Source of the DNA: JAJISK01 sp046759185
GTDB lineage: Archaea; Thermoplasmatota; Thermoplasmata; RBG-16-68-12; JAJISG01
Reading direction: 5' to 3'
Length of the DNA: 27,372 nucleotides
Assembly (NCBI GenBank): GCA_046759185.1
Contig: JBHIBO010000019.1
Coordinates: forward strand, 1-27,372
Numbering within the stretch: position 1 is the stretch's first letter; the number at the start of each line of letters is the position of its first letter. The notes under the pieces were generated by a model. It saw only the letters and a list, made by a program, of their open reading frames with translations. It was not told the DNA's origin and ran no database searches. Positions 21,678-27,372 of the stretch are shown in pieces. The translations under genes were made by a program, and so were the position numbers.

Positions 21678-21871
21678 CTTGTCGATATCTACTTCCACTA
21701 TATGCTGGGCACTTGAGAATGGCCGCCAGTTCGCCGTAGCGGAATCAGAGACCCTCGGATGTGCCTTCGACCTGTGGTTCGGAGCACCTCCTCGCGCCCT
21801 CTTGGGTTCCGATTTTGATTACGAGCCGCAAAGCCTCAAATAGGGAACTCTCGCAGCACAGAACCGGTGAG

Positions 21872-22186
21872 ATGCCTGGGTGCCCCACCTGCGGTGCGGA
21901 GCTCACTTATCTGGAGCCCTACGCACGCAATTACTGCTACAGCTGCCGGGCCTATGCCCCCGAGGAAATCGTTCCCTGTGATGTATGTGGGCGGGTCCTC
22001 GTCTTCGTCCCGGAGCACGGGACCTACTACTGCTACGGTTGCCAGGAATACCAGGAGGGCGCCCACCAGGCCGACGACCCGTGTCCCAGGTGCGGACGGG
22101 GCCTCACGTACATTGCCGAGTACGAACGGCTCTTCTGTTACAGCTGCAACGAGTACGCCCCGCAGAGCCGACGCGCCACCGGGTAG
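21872..22186 (+). CDS. Triple zinc-ribbon repeat protein
   Basis: A 104-residue protein made almost entirely of three tandem zinc ribbons of about 33 residues. Cys pairs lie at 4/7 and 22/25, 36/39 and 54/57, and 71/74 and 89/92. Every unit has the same C-x2-C-x14-C-x2-C spacing. Units share CGxxLxxxxxYxxxYCYxC and a Tyr shortly after the last Cys. No other domain and no membrane segment is present. ATG 21872 follows GGTGAG, with a TATA-like TCAAATAG about 32 bases upstream; in-frame codons back to 21761 lack repeat character. It lies 18 bases before the SAP-ribbon gene, which carries a fourth copy of the unit. Protein or nucleic-acid binding is possible. Confidence 0.75.
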   Translation: MPGCPTCGAELTYLEPYARNYCYSCRAYAPEEIVPCDVCGRVLVFVPEHGTYYCYGCQEYQEGAHQADDPCPRCGRGLTYIAEYERLFCYSCNEYAPQSRRATG

Positions 22187-22204
22187 GACGCGAGGCAGGA
22201 ATCC

Positions 22205-22915
22205 ATGACCGAAGCGCCGGGAGCCGCAACGGGATTCGCCCCTTTCTCGCGCGAAGAGATGGACCTGGCGTCTAAGGATCAGCTCATCGGCTGGTGCAAG
22301 GAGTACGGGCTGGATGAGGGCGGGATGAAGTATGAGCTTCGCCTCCGACTGCTGGAATACATCCGGCGACAGGGCCTCCTCCTCAAGGGAGAAGAGCCTC
22401 TCGAAGAGGATGGTGGGTCCCCTGCCGAGGCCGAGGCGACGCCCCCGGCCCCACCCCCGGAGTCAGCGAACGCCGGAGGGGAAACGGTCCAGGAGCTGGT
22501 GGAACTCCCCACGGATGTGGCCCCGGCCACGTCACCTAGCGTCTGCGCGAACTGTGGCGGTGAACTCACCTTCATTCCCCAATACGAGCGCTGGTACTGC
22601 TACAGCTGCGACACCTATGCCTCCTCGTCGGGAGTCGCGACGGGGGACGCGGTGACGGCATCCGGCCATATCGCGTCGACCTCTCACGCTGCGGCCCGAA
22701 GGAGCGGGCGGGCAACGGCCGGGATCGGCCTCGCGACGGCAGGCCTCCTCACGTTCATCGCCCACCAGGTCCTCTTCGTGGCCCCGGCTCTCTTCCCGAT
22801 ACCCGTCTTCGTGACTGGGACGCCAGAGATTCTGTTTGCTCTCCCCCTCGTCGCATTCGTCCTGCTTGGTGCCGGTGTCATCGCCGGCCTTCGGAGCCTG
22901 CGGCCAAGCGGGTGA
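22205..22915 (+). CDS. SAP-like domain, zinc ribbon and membrane helices
   Basis: A 236-residue protein in three parts. Residues about 15-56 (MDLASKDQLIGWCKEYGLD...LRLRLLEYIRR) match a SAP-type helix-extended-helix, a motif often binding DNA. A long Pro/Ala/Glu-rich linker follows to about residue 110. A zinc ribbon then uses Cys114, Cys117, Cys132 and Cys135, with the same x14 spacing and YCYSC core as the triple-ribbon protein just upstream. Two membrane helices end the protein (about 171-192 and 205-230). DNA-binding and membrane anchoring together are unusual. ATG 22205 lies 18 bases after the previous stop, suggesting an operon. Confidence 0.7.
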   Translation: MTEAPGAATGFAPFSREEMDLASKDQLIGWCKEYGLDEGGMKYELRLRLLEYIRRQGLLLKGEEPLEEDGGSPAEAEATPPAPPPESANAGGETVQELVELPTDVAPATSPSVCANCGGELTFIPQYERWYCYSCDTYASSSGVATGDAVTASGHIASTSHAAARRSGRATAGIGLATAGLLTFIAHQVLFVAPALFPIPVFVTGTPEILFALPLVAFVLLGAGVIAGLRSLRPSG

Positions 22916-22916
22916 A

Positions 22917-22926
22917 GGTTTTAACC
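22917..22926 (+). promoter_or_regulatory. TATA box of the RaSEA gene
   Basis: GGTTTTAACC follows the upstream stop codon directly and is centred 27-28 bases before ATG 22949, predicting a leaderless mRNA. Confidence 0.5.
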
Positions 22927-22948
22927 GCCGTCCGGCTAGCTTCCCCGG

Positions 22949-23965
22949 ATGACGAAGCTGGTCAACCTCATTGGGGAGACCCGGGCCTCACGGCCCCACG
23001 ATCCCACCCGGTACGTTTCTGCCTGGACGGAACGGGAGCTGCTGGACGGCGAAGTCGTGGATGCCTTCGTCCTCATCCTCCGAACCAAGGGGTGCTATTG
23101 GGCCCGGAAGAGCGGCTGTTCGATGTGCGGGTACGTGAGCGACGGCTTCGTGAACGTGTCGGAAGAGGACCTCATGGTCCAATGGGCCGACGCCCTGGAG
23201 GAGTATCGGGGCCAACCCGTCGTCAAGGTGTACAACTCGGGCAACTTCTTCGACCCGAGTGAGATTCCGCCCGAAGCCAGGAAACGCATCCTGGCCGACC
23301 TGGGGGAGCGGTGCCAGAAGGTCGTGGTGGAAAACCTGCCCCAGCTGGTCCGTAAGCCGTTGCTCGCCGAAGCCCTCGGCCTCTGCCCACGCTTCGAGAT
23401 CGCCATCGGCCTCGAGACGGCGGACGACTTCGTCCGGGACCACACCATCAGCAAGGACTTCGACTTCGCCCGGTACCAGAAGGCAGTCCAAGCGGCCCAC
23501 GCAGCCGGGGCCACCGTCAAGACCTACCTCCTATTCAAGCCCCCCTTTCTCTCGGAGGGGGCGGCCATGCGTGACGTCATCGCCTCCGTCAGGGCCATCG
23601 ATGGACTCTCGGACACGATCTCCATCAACCCCACCAACGTGCAGCGGGACACGCTGGTGGATCGGTTGTACCGCCGGGGGGAATTCCGGCCCCCCTGGCT
23701 CTGGTCCCTGGTGGAGGTGCTCAAGGAAGTCCGAGACGCGAAGTCCCGGGTGATGTCGAAGCCAACGGGAGGCGGCCATCGGCGGGGGGCGCACAACTGC
23801 GGACACTGCGATGCCGTCGTCCTCCGGGCAGTGGAAGACTACTCCATCCAGCACGAGGACTGGCTCGACGAACCCGCTTGCACCTGCCAGGACAACTGGT
23901 CCACCTATGTGAGGCTGGAGGAGACGGCGCACTCGTCGGTCGACCTGGAGCGGTTTCTGACCTAG
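22949..23965 (+). CDS. raSEA: Archaeosine biosynthesis radical SAM protein RaSEA
   Basis: A 338-residue radical SAM enzyme. The cluster motif is Cys49-x7-Cys57-x2-Cys60 in 'GCYWARKSGCSMCGY', the unusual spacing of the RaSEA family (TIGR01210) rather than the common C-x3-C-x2-C. Other family blocks are 'VKVYNSGNFFDPSEIP', 'FEIAIGLETADD', 'TYLLFKPPFLSEGAA' and 'SINPTNVQRDT'. Extra Cys residues near the C-terminus (HNCGHCD, ACTC) may bind zinc. With ArcS it converts the preQ0-lysine adduct at tRNA position 15 to archaeosine, a modification limited to Archaea. ArcS and ArcTGT are not in the window. It is preceded by a TATA box 27-28 bases upstream. Confidence 0.9.
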   Translation: MTKLVNLIGETRASRPHDPTRYVSAWTERELLDGEVVDAFVLILRTKGCYWARKSGCSMCGYVSDGFVNVSEEDLMVQWADALEEYRGQPVVKVYNSGNFFDPSEIPPEARKRILADLGERCQKVVVENLPQLVRKPLLAEALGLCPRFEIAIGLETADDFVRDHTISKDFDFARYQKAVQAAHAAGATVKTYLLFKPPFLSEGAAMRDVIASVRAIDGLSDTISINPTNVQRDTLVDRLYRRGEFRPPWLWSLVEVLKEVRDAKSRVMSKPTGGGHRRGAHNCGHCDAVVLRAVEDYSIQHEDWLDEPACTCQDNWSTYVRLEETAHSSVDLERFLT

Positions 23966-24014
23966 GACCCTCGAAGCCTTTTTGCGGGGTCCCGCCTTGC
24001 ACCGGCCGGTTTCC

Positions 24015-24335
24015 ATGCAGGCGTACGACATCAAGCGCGGTCACGGTCGAAGTCTCGAAGGGGAGGGTCTTCATAAGATCCTGGACGAGTGTTACGAGTC
24101 CGTGTCCGAGGAAGATGACGGATATTTCGTCCGGCACGGCGCCATCCGAGAAATGCGGGTATGGATCGAGGGAAACCAGCTGCACGTGGACATGGCCATG
24201 GACCCGGGGGTGGACGACGCGACGGCGGGGGACACCATCCGGGCGCACAATACCTTCTTGGAGCGGGCCACGGGGTTCACCGCAAAACAGCGGCGGAGTC
24301 GCCTGCAGAAGAAGGCCAAGGAAGGAAAACTCTAG
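24015..24335 (+). CDS. DUF5611-like archaeal protein
   Basis: A 106-residue soluble protein beginning MQAYDIKRGHGRSLEG. The pattern of a basic first strand, a 'HKILDECYESV' helix, 'FVRHGAIREMRVWIEGNQLHVDM', 'DDATAGDTIRAHNTFLERATGFTAKQRRSRLQKKAK' matches what I recall of DUF5611, found in Thermoplasmatota and some methanogens and uncharacterised. It ends in a strongly basic helix that could contact nucleic acid. The frame extends upstream to 23982, but ATG 24015 fits the family start. It lies 49 bases after RaSEA on the same strand, with a T-rich element between that may be a promoter or terminator. Confidence 0.7.
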   Translation: MQAYDIKRGHGRSLEGEGLHKILDECYESVSEEDDGYFVRHGAIREMRVWIEGNQLHVDMAMDPGVDDATAGDTIRAHNTFLERATGFTAKQRRSRLQKKAKEGKL

Positions 24336-24376
24336 GGGCTGACACCTCTAAGTAGGGCCGGGCGCCTAGCACGGGC

Positions 24377-25273
24377 GTGGGCTTTCTTCCCGACCTGGGT
24401 GACCCGGAGGACCCGAAGGTTCGGGCCCGGTACGGGTACCTCCAGTCGGGGGTTTCCATCGGGGTCAACGCCTCCCTCTTCGCCACGAAACTCGTCCTCG
24501 CCTCCGTCCTAGGGAGCATCGCCGTCCTCACGGACGCCTTCAACGGCCTCGGGGACGTGGCGATCTCGGCGACCATCCTCTTCACTTTCCGCTACGCGAG
24601 TCTGGAGGCCGACGAGGCCCACCCCTTCGGTCACGGGAGGCTGGAACAGATCGCCGCCCTCGTGGTGGCGGCCTTCCTGATCTTCATCGCCGTCCTCCTG
24701 TTGATCCAATCGGCCTTCGAGTTGCCCAACCCGGCGGTGCAGGGGAGCTTCGTCCTCGCCCTCGTCCTCGCAGGGCTGGCGGGGATCAAGGAGATCCTCG
24801 CCCGTTTCTCCTTCGCCATCGCACGGCGGCTGGATAGCGACGCGTTACGTGGGGACGCCTGGAACCATCGCTACGATGCGTTGTTGACGGGGTCCATCGC
24901 TCTCGCCATCTTCCTTGTAAGCGTGACGCCGACGCTGAGGATCCTGGATCCCATCTTTGGCATCGTCGTCTCTGTGTTCATCGCCTATACAGGGGCGACG
25001 CTCCTGCGAAGTTCGGGGGAGCGACTGCTGGGCCGCGCCCCGAGCCAGGCCGACATCCGTCGCATCGTGGAGCTCACCCACGGCGTCCCAGGGGTCCGCC
25101 GTTGTCACGACATCTCCGTCCACGACTACGGAACGCAGCGGGCAATCTCCCTCACGATCCAGGTGGGGGGTGATCTGACTGTGGAGGAGGCCCACCGCAT
25201 CGCCACCGAGGTGAAACGTATCGTGGATCACGAGATACGGGCCGAGACCACCGTCCACATCGAGCCTCCGTAG
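24377..25273 (+). CDS. Cation diffusion facilitator (CDF) metal transporter
   Basis: A 298-residue protein with six predicted helices (about residues 24-210) and a cytosolic C-terminal domain of about 85 residues with an alpha-beta metallochaperone-like fold. Signature elements are 'LTDAFNGLGDVAIS' in helix 2, 'HPFGHGRLEQIAAL' between helices 2 and 3, and 'DAWNHRYDALLTG' in helix 5. CDF proteins export divalent metals in exchange for protons. The transport site here reads Asn56-x3-Asp60 and Asn163-x3-Asp167, unlike the His/Asp sets of zinc exporters and closer to manganese-type sites. The start is GTG 24377; a weak TATA-like stretch lies near 24350. Confidence 0.88.
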   Translation: MGFLPDLGDPEDPKVRARYGYLQSGVSIGVNASLFATKLVLASVLGSIAVLTDAFNGLGDVAISATILFTFRYASLEADEAHPFGHGRLEQIAALVVAAFLIFIAVLLLIQSAFELPNPAVQGSFVLALVLAGLAGIKEILARFSFAIARRLDSDALRGDAWNHRYDALLTGSIALAIFLVSVTPTLRILDPIFGIVVSVFIAYTGATLLRSSGERLLGRAPSQADIRRIVELTHGVPGVRRCHDISVHDYGTQRAISLTIQVGGDLTVEEAHRIATEVKRIVDHEIRAETTVHIEPP

Positions 25274-25356
25274 TGCGCGTGGTCCGAAAGGCGGGAGGCC
25301 CCATGGCGAGTTAGGGCTCGCGCTGGGGGCGAGGAAGACTCGGCCCCGGAAGAGGC

Positions 25357-25668
25357 CTACATGCCGAAGAGGGCGCCCAGGCCCGCGGCCGCCTCCTCCT
25401 CGCTGACCTCTTCCTCTTCCTTCTTCTTCTTCTCCTTCTTCTCCTTGGGCTTCTCCTCCTCCGCCGGGGCCGGCGCAGGGGCAACAGGGGCGGCGATCGC
25501 CCCCTGAATGGCCTCCTCGATGTCGACGCCCTCGAGGGACGCCGTGAGCGCCTTCACACGGGCGTCGTCGGGCTTCAGGCCCGCCGCCTTCAGGACGCTC
25601 TTCAAGTTGGCCTCGTTGACCTCCTGGCCAGCGCTGTGGAGGAGCATGGCACCATAGATGTACTCCAC
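25357..25668 (-). CDS. rpl12: Ribosomal protein P1 (archaeal L12)
   Basis: A 103-residue acidic stalk protein. The N-terminal dimerisation part 'MEYIYGAMLLHSAGQEVNEANLKSVLKAAG' binds P0. An Ala/Pro hinge follows (about residues 60-70), then a Lys/Glu-rich run, and the conserved 'GLGALFGM' end that recruits GTPase translation factors. Several dimers hang on P0 at the ribosomal GTPase centre. The start is GTG 25668, four bases after a strong GGAGGTGA site. It is the last gene of the L1-P0-P1 unit. Confidence 0.95.
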   Translation of the reverse strand: MEYIYGAMLLHSAGQEVNEANLKSVLKAAGLKPDDARVKALTASLEGVDIEEAIQGAIAAPVAPAPAPAEEEKPKEKKEKKKKEEEEVSEEEAAAGLGALFGM

Positions 25669-25672
25669 GCGT

Positions 25673-25680
25673 TCACCTCC
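25673..25680 (-). promoter_or_regulatory. Strong Shine-Dalgarno site of P1
   Basis: On the minus strand GGAGGTGA lies four bases before GTG 25668. It is one of the two strongest such sites seen here and suits the high output needed for a multi-copy stalk protein. Confidence 0.6.
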
Positions 25681-25718
25681 TCGATCCTAATCCGCAGAGG
25701 GAAGCGGACAACGGTTTC

Positions 25719-26705
25719 CTACGCATCGTCCGCACCCTCCTCCTTCTTCTCTTCTTCTGGTTGATCGTCAGGGGATTCCTCCGAGGCGCCCTCCTCCTCC
25801 GAAGGGGGCTCCTCGTCCGACGCCTCAGCGGGCTTTCCGGCCTTCGCCTCAGGTACTTCGGGAACACGACCGGCGAGGGCGCTCATCTGGGCGTGGGCCT
25901 CGGATAGGAGGCGGGGCAGGACCTCGCCCGCCGGGTGCCTCGCGGCGAGAGCCAGGGCAAAGGCCCGCGCGTGAGCCCGTCCCAGGAGCGTGGCAGCGGT
26001 CTGGGGCGTGGGATAGGCAATCTCGAGGGCGAGCAGATATGCCTGGCCGGCCGCGGTCCCGACATCGCGCCGGAGGCCCTCCTCGTCCACGGCAAGGTGC
26101 TCCGGCGTGTAGAGCTGACCGTCCTCGAAGGCGCCCCGGAGGTCCAGGCCGACGGTGAGCGGAAGGATCTCCATCCGGGTGAGAACCTGGGCGACCTCGG
26201 GCCGAATCCGCTGCCCCGCCTCCACGAGCACCTTATCCTTCTTGATGACCACCTTCCCCCGCTCGATGGCCGCCGGGACACCGGCCTTCTGTAGATCCCC
26301 CACGATGGGGCCCGGCTTGAAGGGGGTGTCGCCCTCGCGGACCAGGATGTCGTCCGGCGCCACCTCGCCCCCGCGAGCGGGGGCCTGGGTCTTGGTGGCC
26401 TCGAGCTCCTTGTACAGACGGAAGGGGTTCTCCTCCGTCGTGACGAGAGCCGTGGGTCCGGTGACAAACCTCTCCAGGCCCTCGATCCCCGCCCGTTGGG
26501 GGGCGGCGGTCTCCAGGGCCCGATGGAGGAGTCGGTTCTTGATGATCCGGAAGGCAACCGTGCCCCGCAGGCGGGCGCGAATCTGCTGCATCTGGGGGGC
26601 GGGGATGCCCTCGATGCTCGCGAGGCCGACCACCTTGGCCTCGGTCAACCATACCGCGAGGTCCTGCACCGTGGCGGCCTTGGGGTGTTCCATCGCCTCC
26701 GCCAT
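25719..26705 (-). CDS. rpl10: Ribosomal protein P0 (archaeal uL10)
   Basis: A 328-residue stalk base. The N-terminal rRNA-binding domain (1-110) includes 'VQDLAVWLTEAKVVGLASIEGIPAPQMQQIRARLRG' and 'FRIIKNRLLHRALE'. The archaeal insertion domain (about 110-190) and the helical spine binding P1 dimers follow. The last 45 residues are an extreme Glu/Asp/Lys/Pro tail ending EEKKEEGADDA. The usual GLxxLF end is absent, and neither downstream frame restores it. The ATG overlaps the L1 stop in a TGATG arrangement, giving tight translational coupling. Confidence 0.93.
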   Translation of the reverse strand: MAEAMEHPKAATVQDLAVWLTEAKVVGLASIEGIPAPQMQQIRARLRGTVAFRIIKNRLLHRALETAAPQRAGIEGLERFVTGPTALVTTEENPFRLYKELEATKTQAPARGGEVAPDDILVREGDTPFKPGPIVGDLQKAGVPAAIERGKVVIKKDKVLVEAGQRIRPEVAQVLTRMEILPLTVGLDLRGAFEDGQLYTPEHLAVDEEGLRRDVGTAAGQAYLLALEIAYPTPQTAATLLGRAHARAFALALAARHPAGEVLPRLLSEAHAQMSALAGRVPEVPEAKAGKPAEASDEEPPSEEEGASEESPDDQPEEEKKEEGADDA

Positions 26706-27343
26706 CAGATCACCTTCACAGCGGGTCCCATCGAGGTCTTTACGTAGACGGAACCGATGTTCGTCCGACCTCGGGGCAGTTTGGCCTCCACGCGCTTCAG
26801 AATCGTCTCCACGTTCTCTGCCAGGTCCGCGGGCTTCATGTCGCGGGTTCCCACGGGGGCGTGAAAGGTGGGGCGGTCCTTGGACCGGATGCGGATGGCG
26901 TTCTTCAGGTTCTGGATGACCGGGACGGGGTCACCACCGGGCGGGAGGGGGCGGGGCATCTTCCCTCGGGGGCCGAGGACCGTGCCCAGGCGACGACCGA
27001 TTACGGGCATGAGGGGGGCCTCGGCCACGAAGAAGTCGTGGGTCTGGGCGACCTGCTTGGCCCGGGCCTTGTCCTCCGCCAGGGCCTCAATCTCCTCCGG
27101 GGCAATGACAACGTCGGCCGAGTCTCGCGCCTTGACGGCCATCTCGCCGCTCGCGAAGACCGCAATCTTCACCTCCCTGCCCCGTCCACGCGGGAGGACG
27201 ACCTCCTCTTCAATGCGGTTGGCGGGAAGGCTGAGGTCGACGTCCCGGAGGTTGATGGCGACTTCGACGCTCTCCGTGAACTTGCGAGGCTTGGCTTGCT
27301 CTAAGGCCTGTTGAATGCCTTCGACGAGCCCCGCCTCTGCCAA
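26705..27343 (-). CDS. rpl1: Ribosomal protein L1 (archaeal uL1)
   Basis: A 212-residue protein matching archaeal L1. It has 'PRKFTESVEVAINLRDVDL', 'VVLPRGRGREVKIAVFASG', the hinge block 'LMPVIGRRLGTVLGPRGKMPRPLPPG', and 'GRTNIGSVYVKTSMGPAVKVI' at the end. It binds 23S rRNA at the L1 stalk and helps release deacylated tRNA. In methanococci it also represses its own operon by binding mRNA. The start appears to be TTG 27343, with GAGGGA just upstream, although the frame stays open to the window edge. Its TGA overlaps the P0 start. Confidence 0.93.
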   Translation of the reverse strand: MAEAGLVEGIQQALEQAKPRKFTESVEVAINLRDVDLSLPANRIEEEVVLPRGRGREVKIAVFASGEMAVKARDSADVVIAPEEIEALAEDKARAKQVAQTHDFFVAEAPLMPVIGRRLGTVLGPRGKMPRPLPPGGDPVPVIQNLKNAIRIRSKDRPTFHAPVGTRDMKPADLAENVETILKRVEAKLPRGRTNIGSVYVKTSMGPAVKVI

Positions 27344-27372
27344 GGAAATCCCTCTGTAGTCCCTGCGGCCTG

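Noticed and set aside
25400..25460. CTT/CTC repeat that looks like a microsatellite
   Set aside because: It encodes the Lys/Glu-rich segment of P1, which is naturally repetitive.
1..27372. CRISPR array, insertion sequence or defence operon
   Set aside because: No regularly spaced direct repeats, transposase motifs or recognisable defence genes were seen. The only mobile-element trace is the integrase tail.

Overview
The window is GC-rich archaeal DNA. Several genes are specific to Archaea or nearly so: the PolD large subunit DP2, an archaeal-type prepilin peptidase, the archaeosine radical SAM enzyme RaSEA, archaeal ribosomal proteins L1, P0/L10 and P1/L12, and a tRNA-Thr whose intron is flanked by a bulge-helix-bulge motif. 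The 5S rRNA gene stands alone, away from 16S and 23S, as in Thermoplasma and relatives. Its sequence and a DUF5611-like gene also point to Thermoplasmatota, probably an uncultivated GC-rich lineage. The lineage is inference; archaeal origin is well supported.

Layout. Bases 1-4300 are a sparse, accessory-looking stretch of short membrane-protein genes, one SnoaL-like gene, and a decayed tyrosine-recombinase tail that abuts a truncated gene on the other strand. Bases 4357-11406 hold membrane genes: an MscS-type channel, an amino-acid permease with two UspA domains, a prepilin peptidase, and a potassium-independent proton-pumping pyrophosphatase. Then come the lone 5S rRNA, a thioredoxin, and the 1118-residue DP2 replicative polymerase subunit, the last two diverging from one shared TATA box. 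Bases 15456-18558 hold a GT4 glycosyltransferase with a small zinc-ribbon membrane protein, divergent from a GT-C-like membrane protein. Bases 18579-20175 hold three small regulatory or sensory genes (HTH with a Cys cluster, V4R, roadblock/longin-like). A flavin-reductase-like protein with an extra C-terminal beta domain diverges from the tRNA-Thr. Bases 21280-22915 hold three zinc-ribbon proteins, two sharing one module. RaSEA, the DUF5611-like gene and a CDF metal transporter follow. The window ends in the L1-P0-P1 ribosomal operon on the minus strand.

Expression signals. Many first genes have a TATA-like box about 25-30 bases before the start codon, which predicts leaderless mRNAs. Shine-Dalgarno sites appear mainly at internal or leadered genes (for example at 1991 and 25668). 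This pattern was used to choose several starts. The pyrophosphatase has no ATG, GTG or TTG at the right place; an ATA preceded by a good Shine-Dalgarno site is the best candidate.

I found no CRISPR array, intact insertion sequence or recognisable defence system. The items most worth a second look are the 12-base tRNA intron, the repeated zinc-ribbon module, the sensor cluster with its palindromic operator candidate, the P0 protein lacking its usual C-terminal motif, and the recombinase junction. No gene-free stretch exceeds about 300 bases once these features are placed; the largest (203-395, 1505-1591, 3126-3201, 21664-21871) hold nothing beyond the promoter signals listed.
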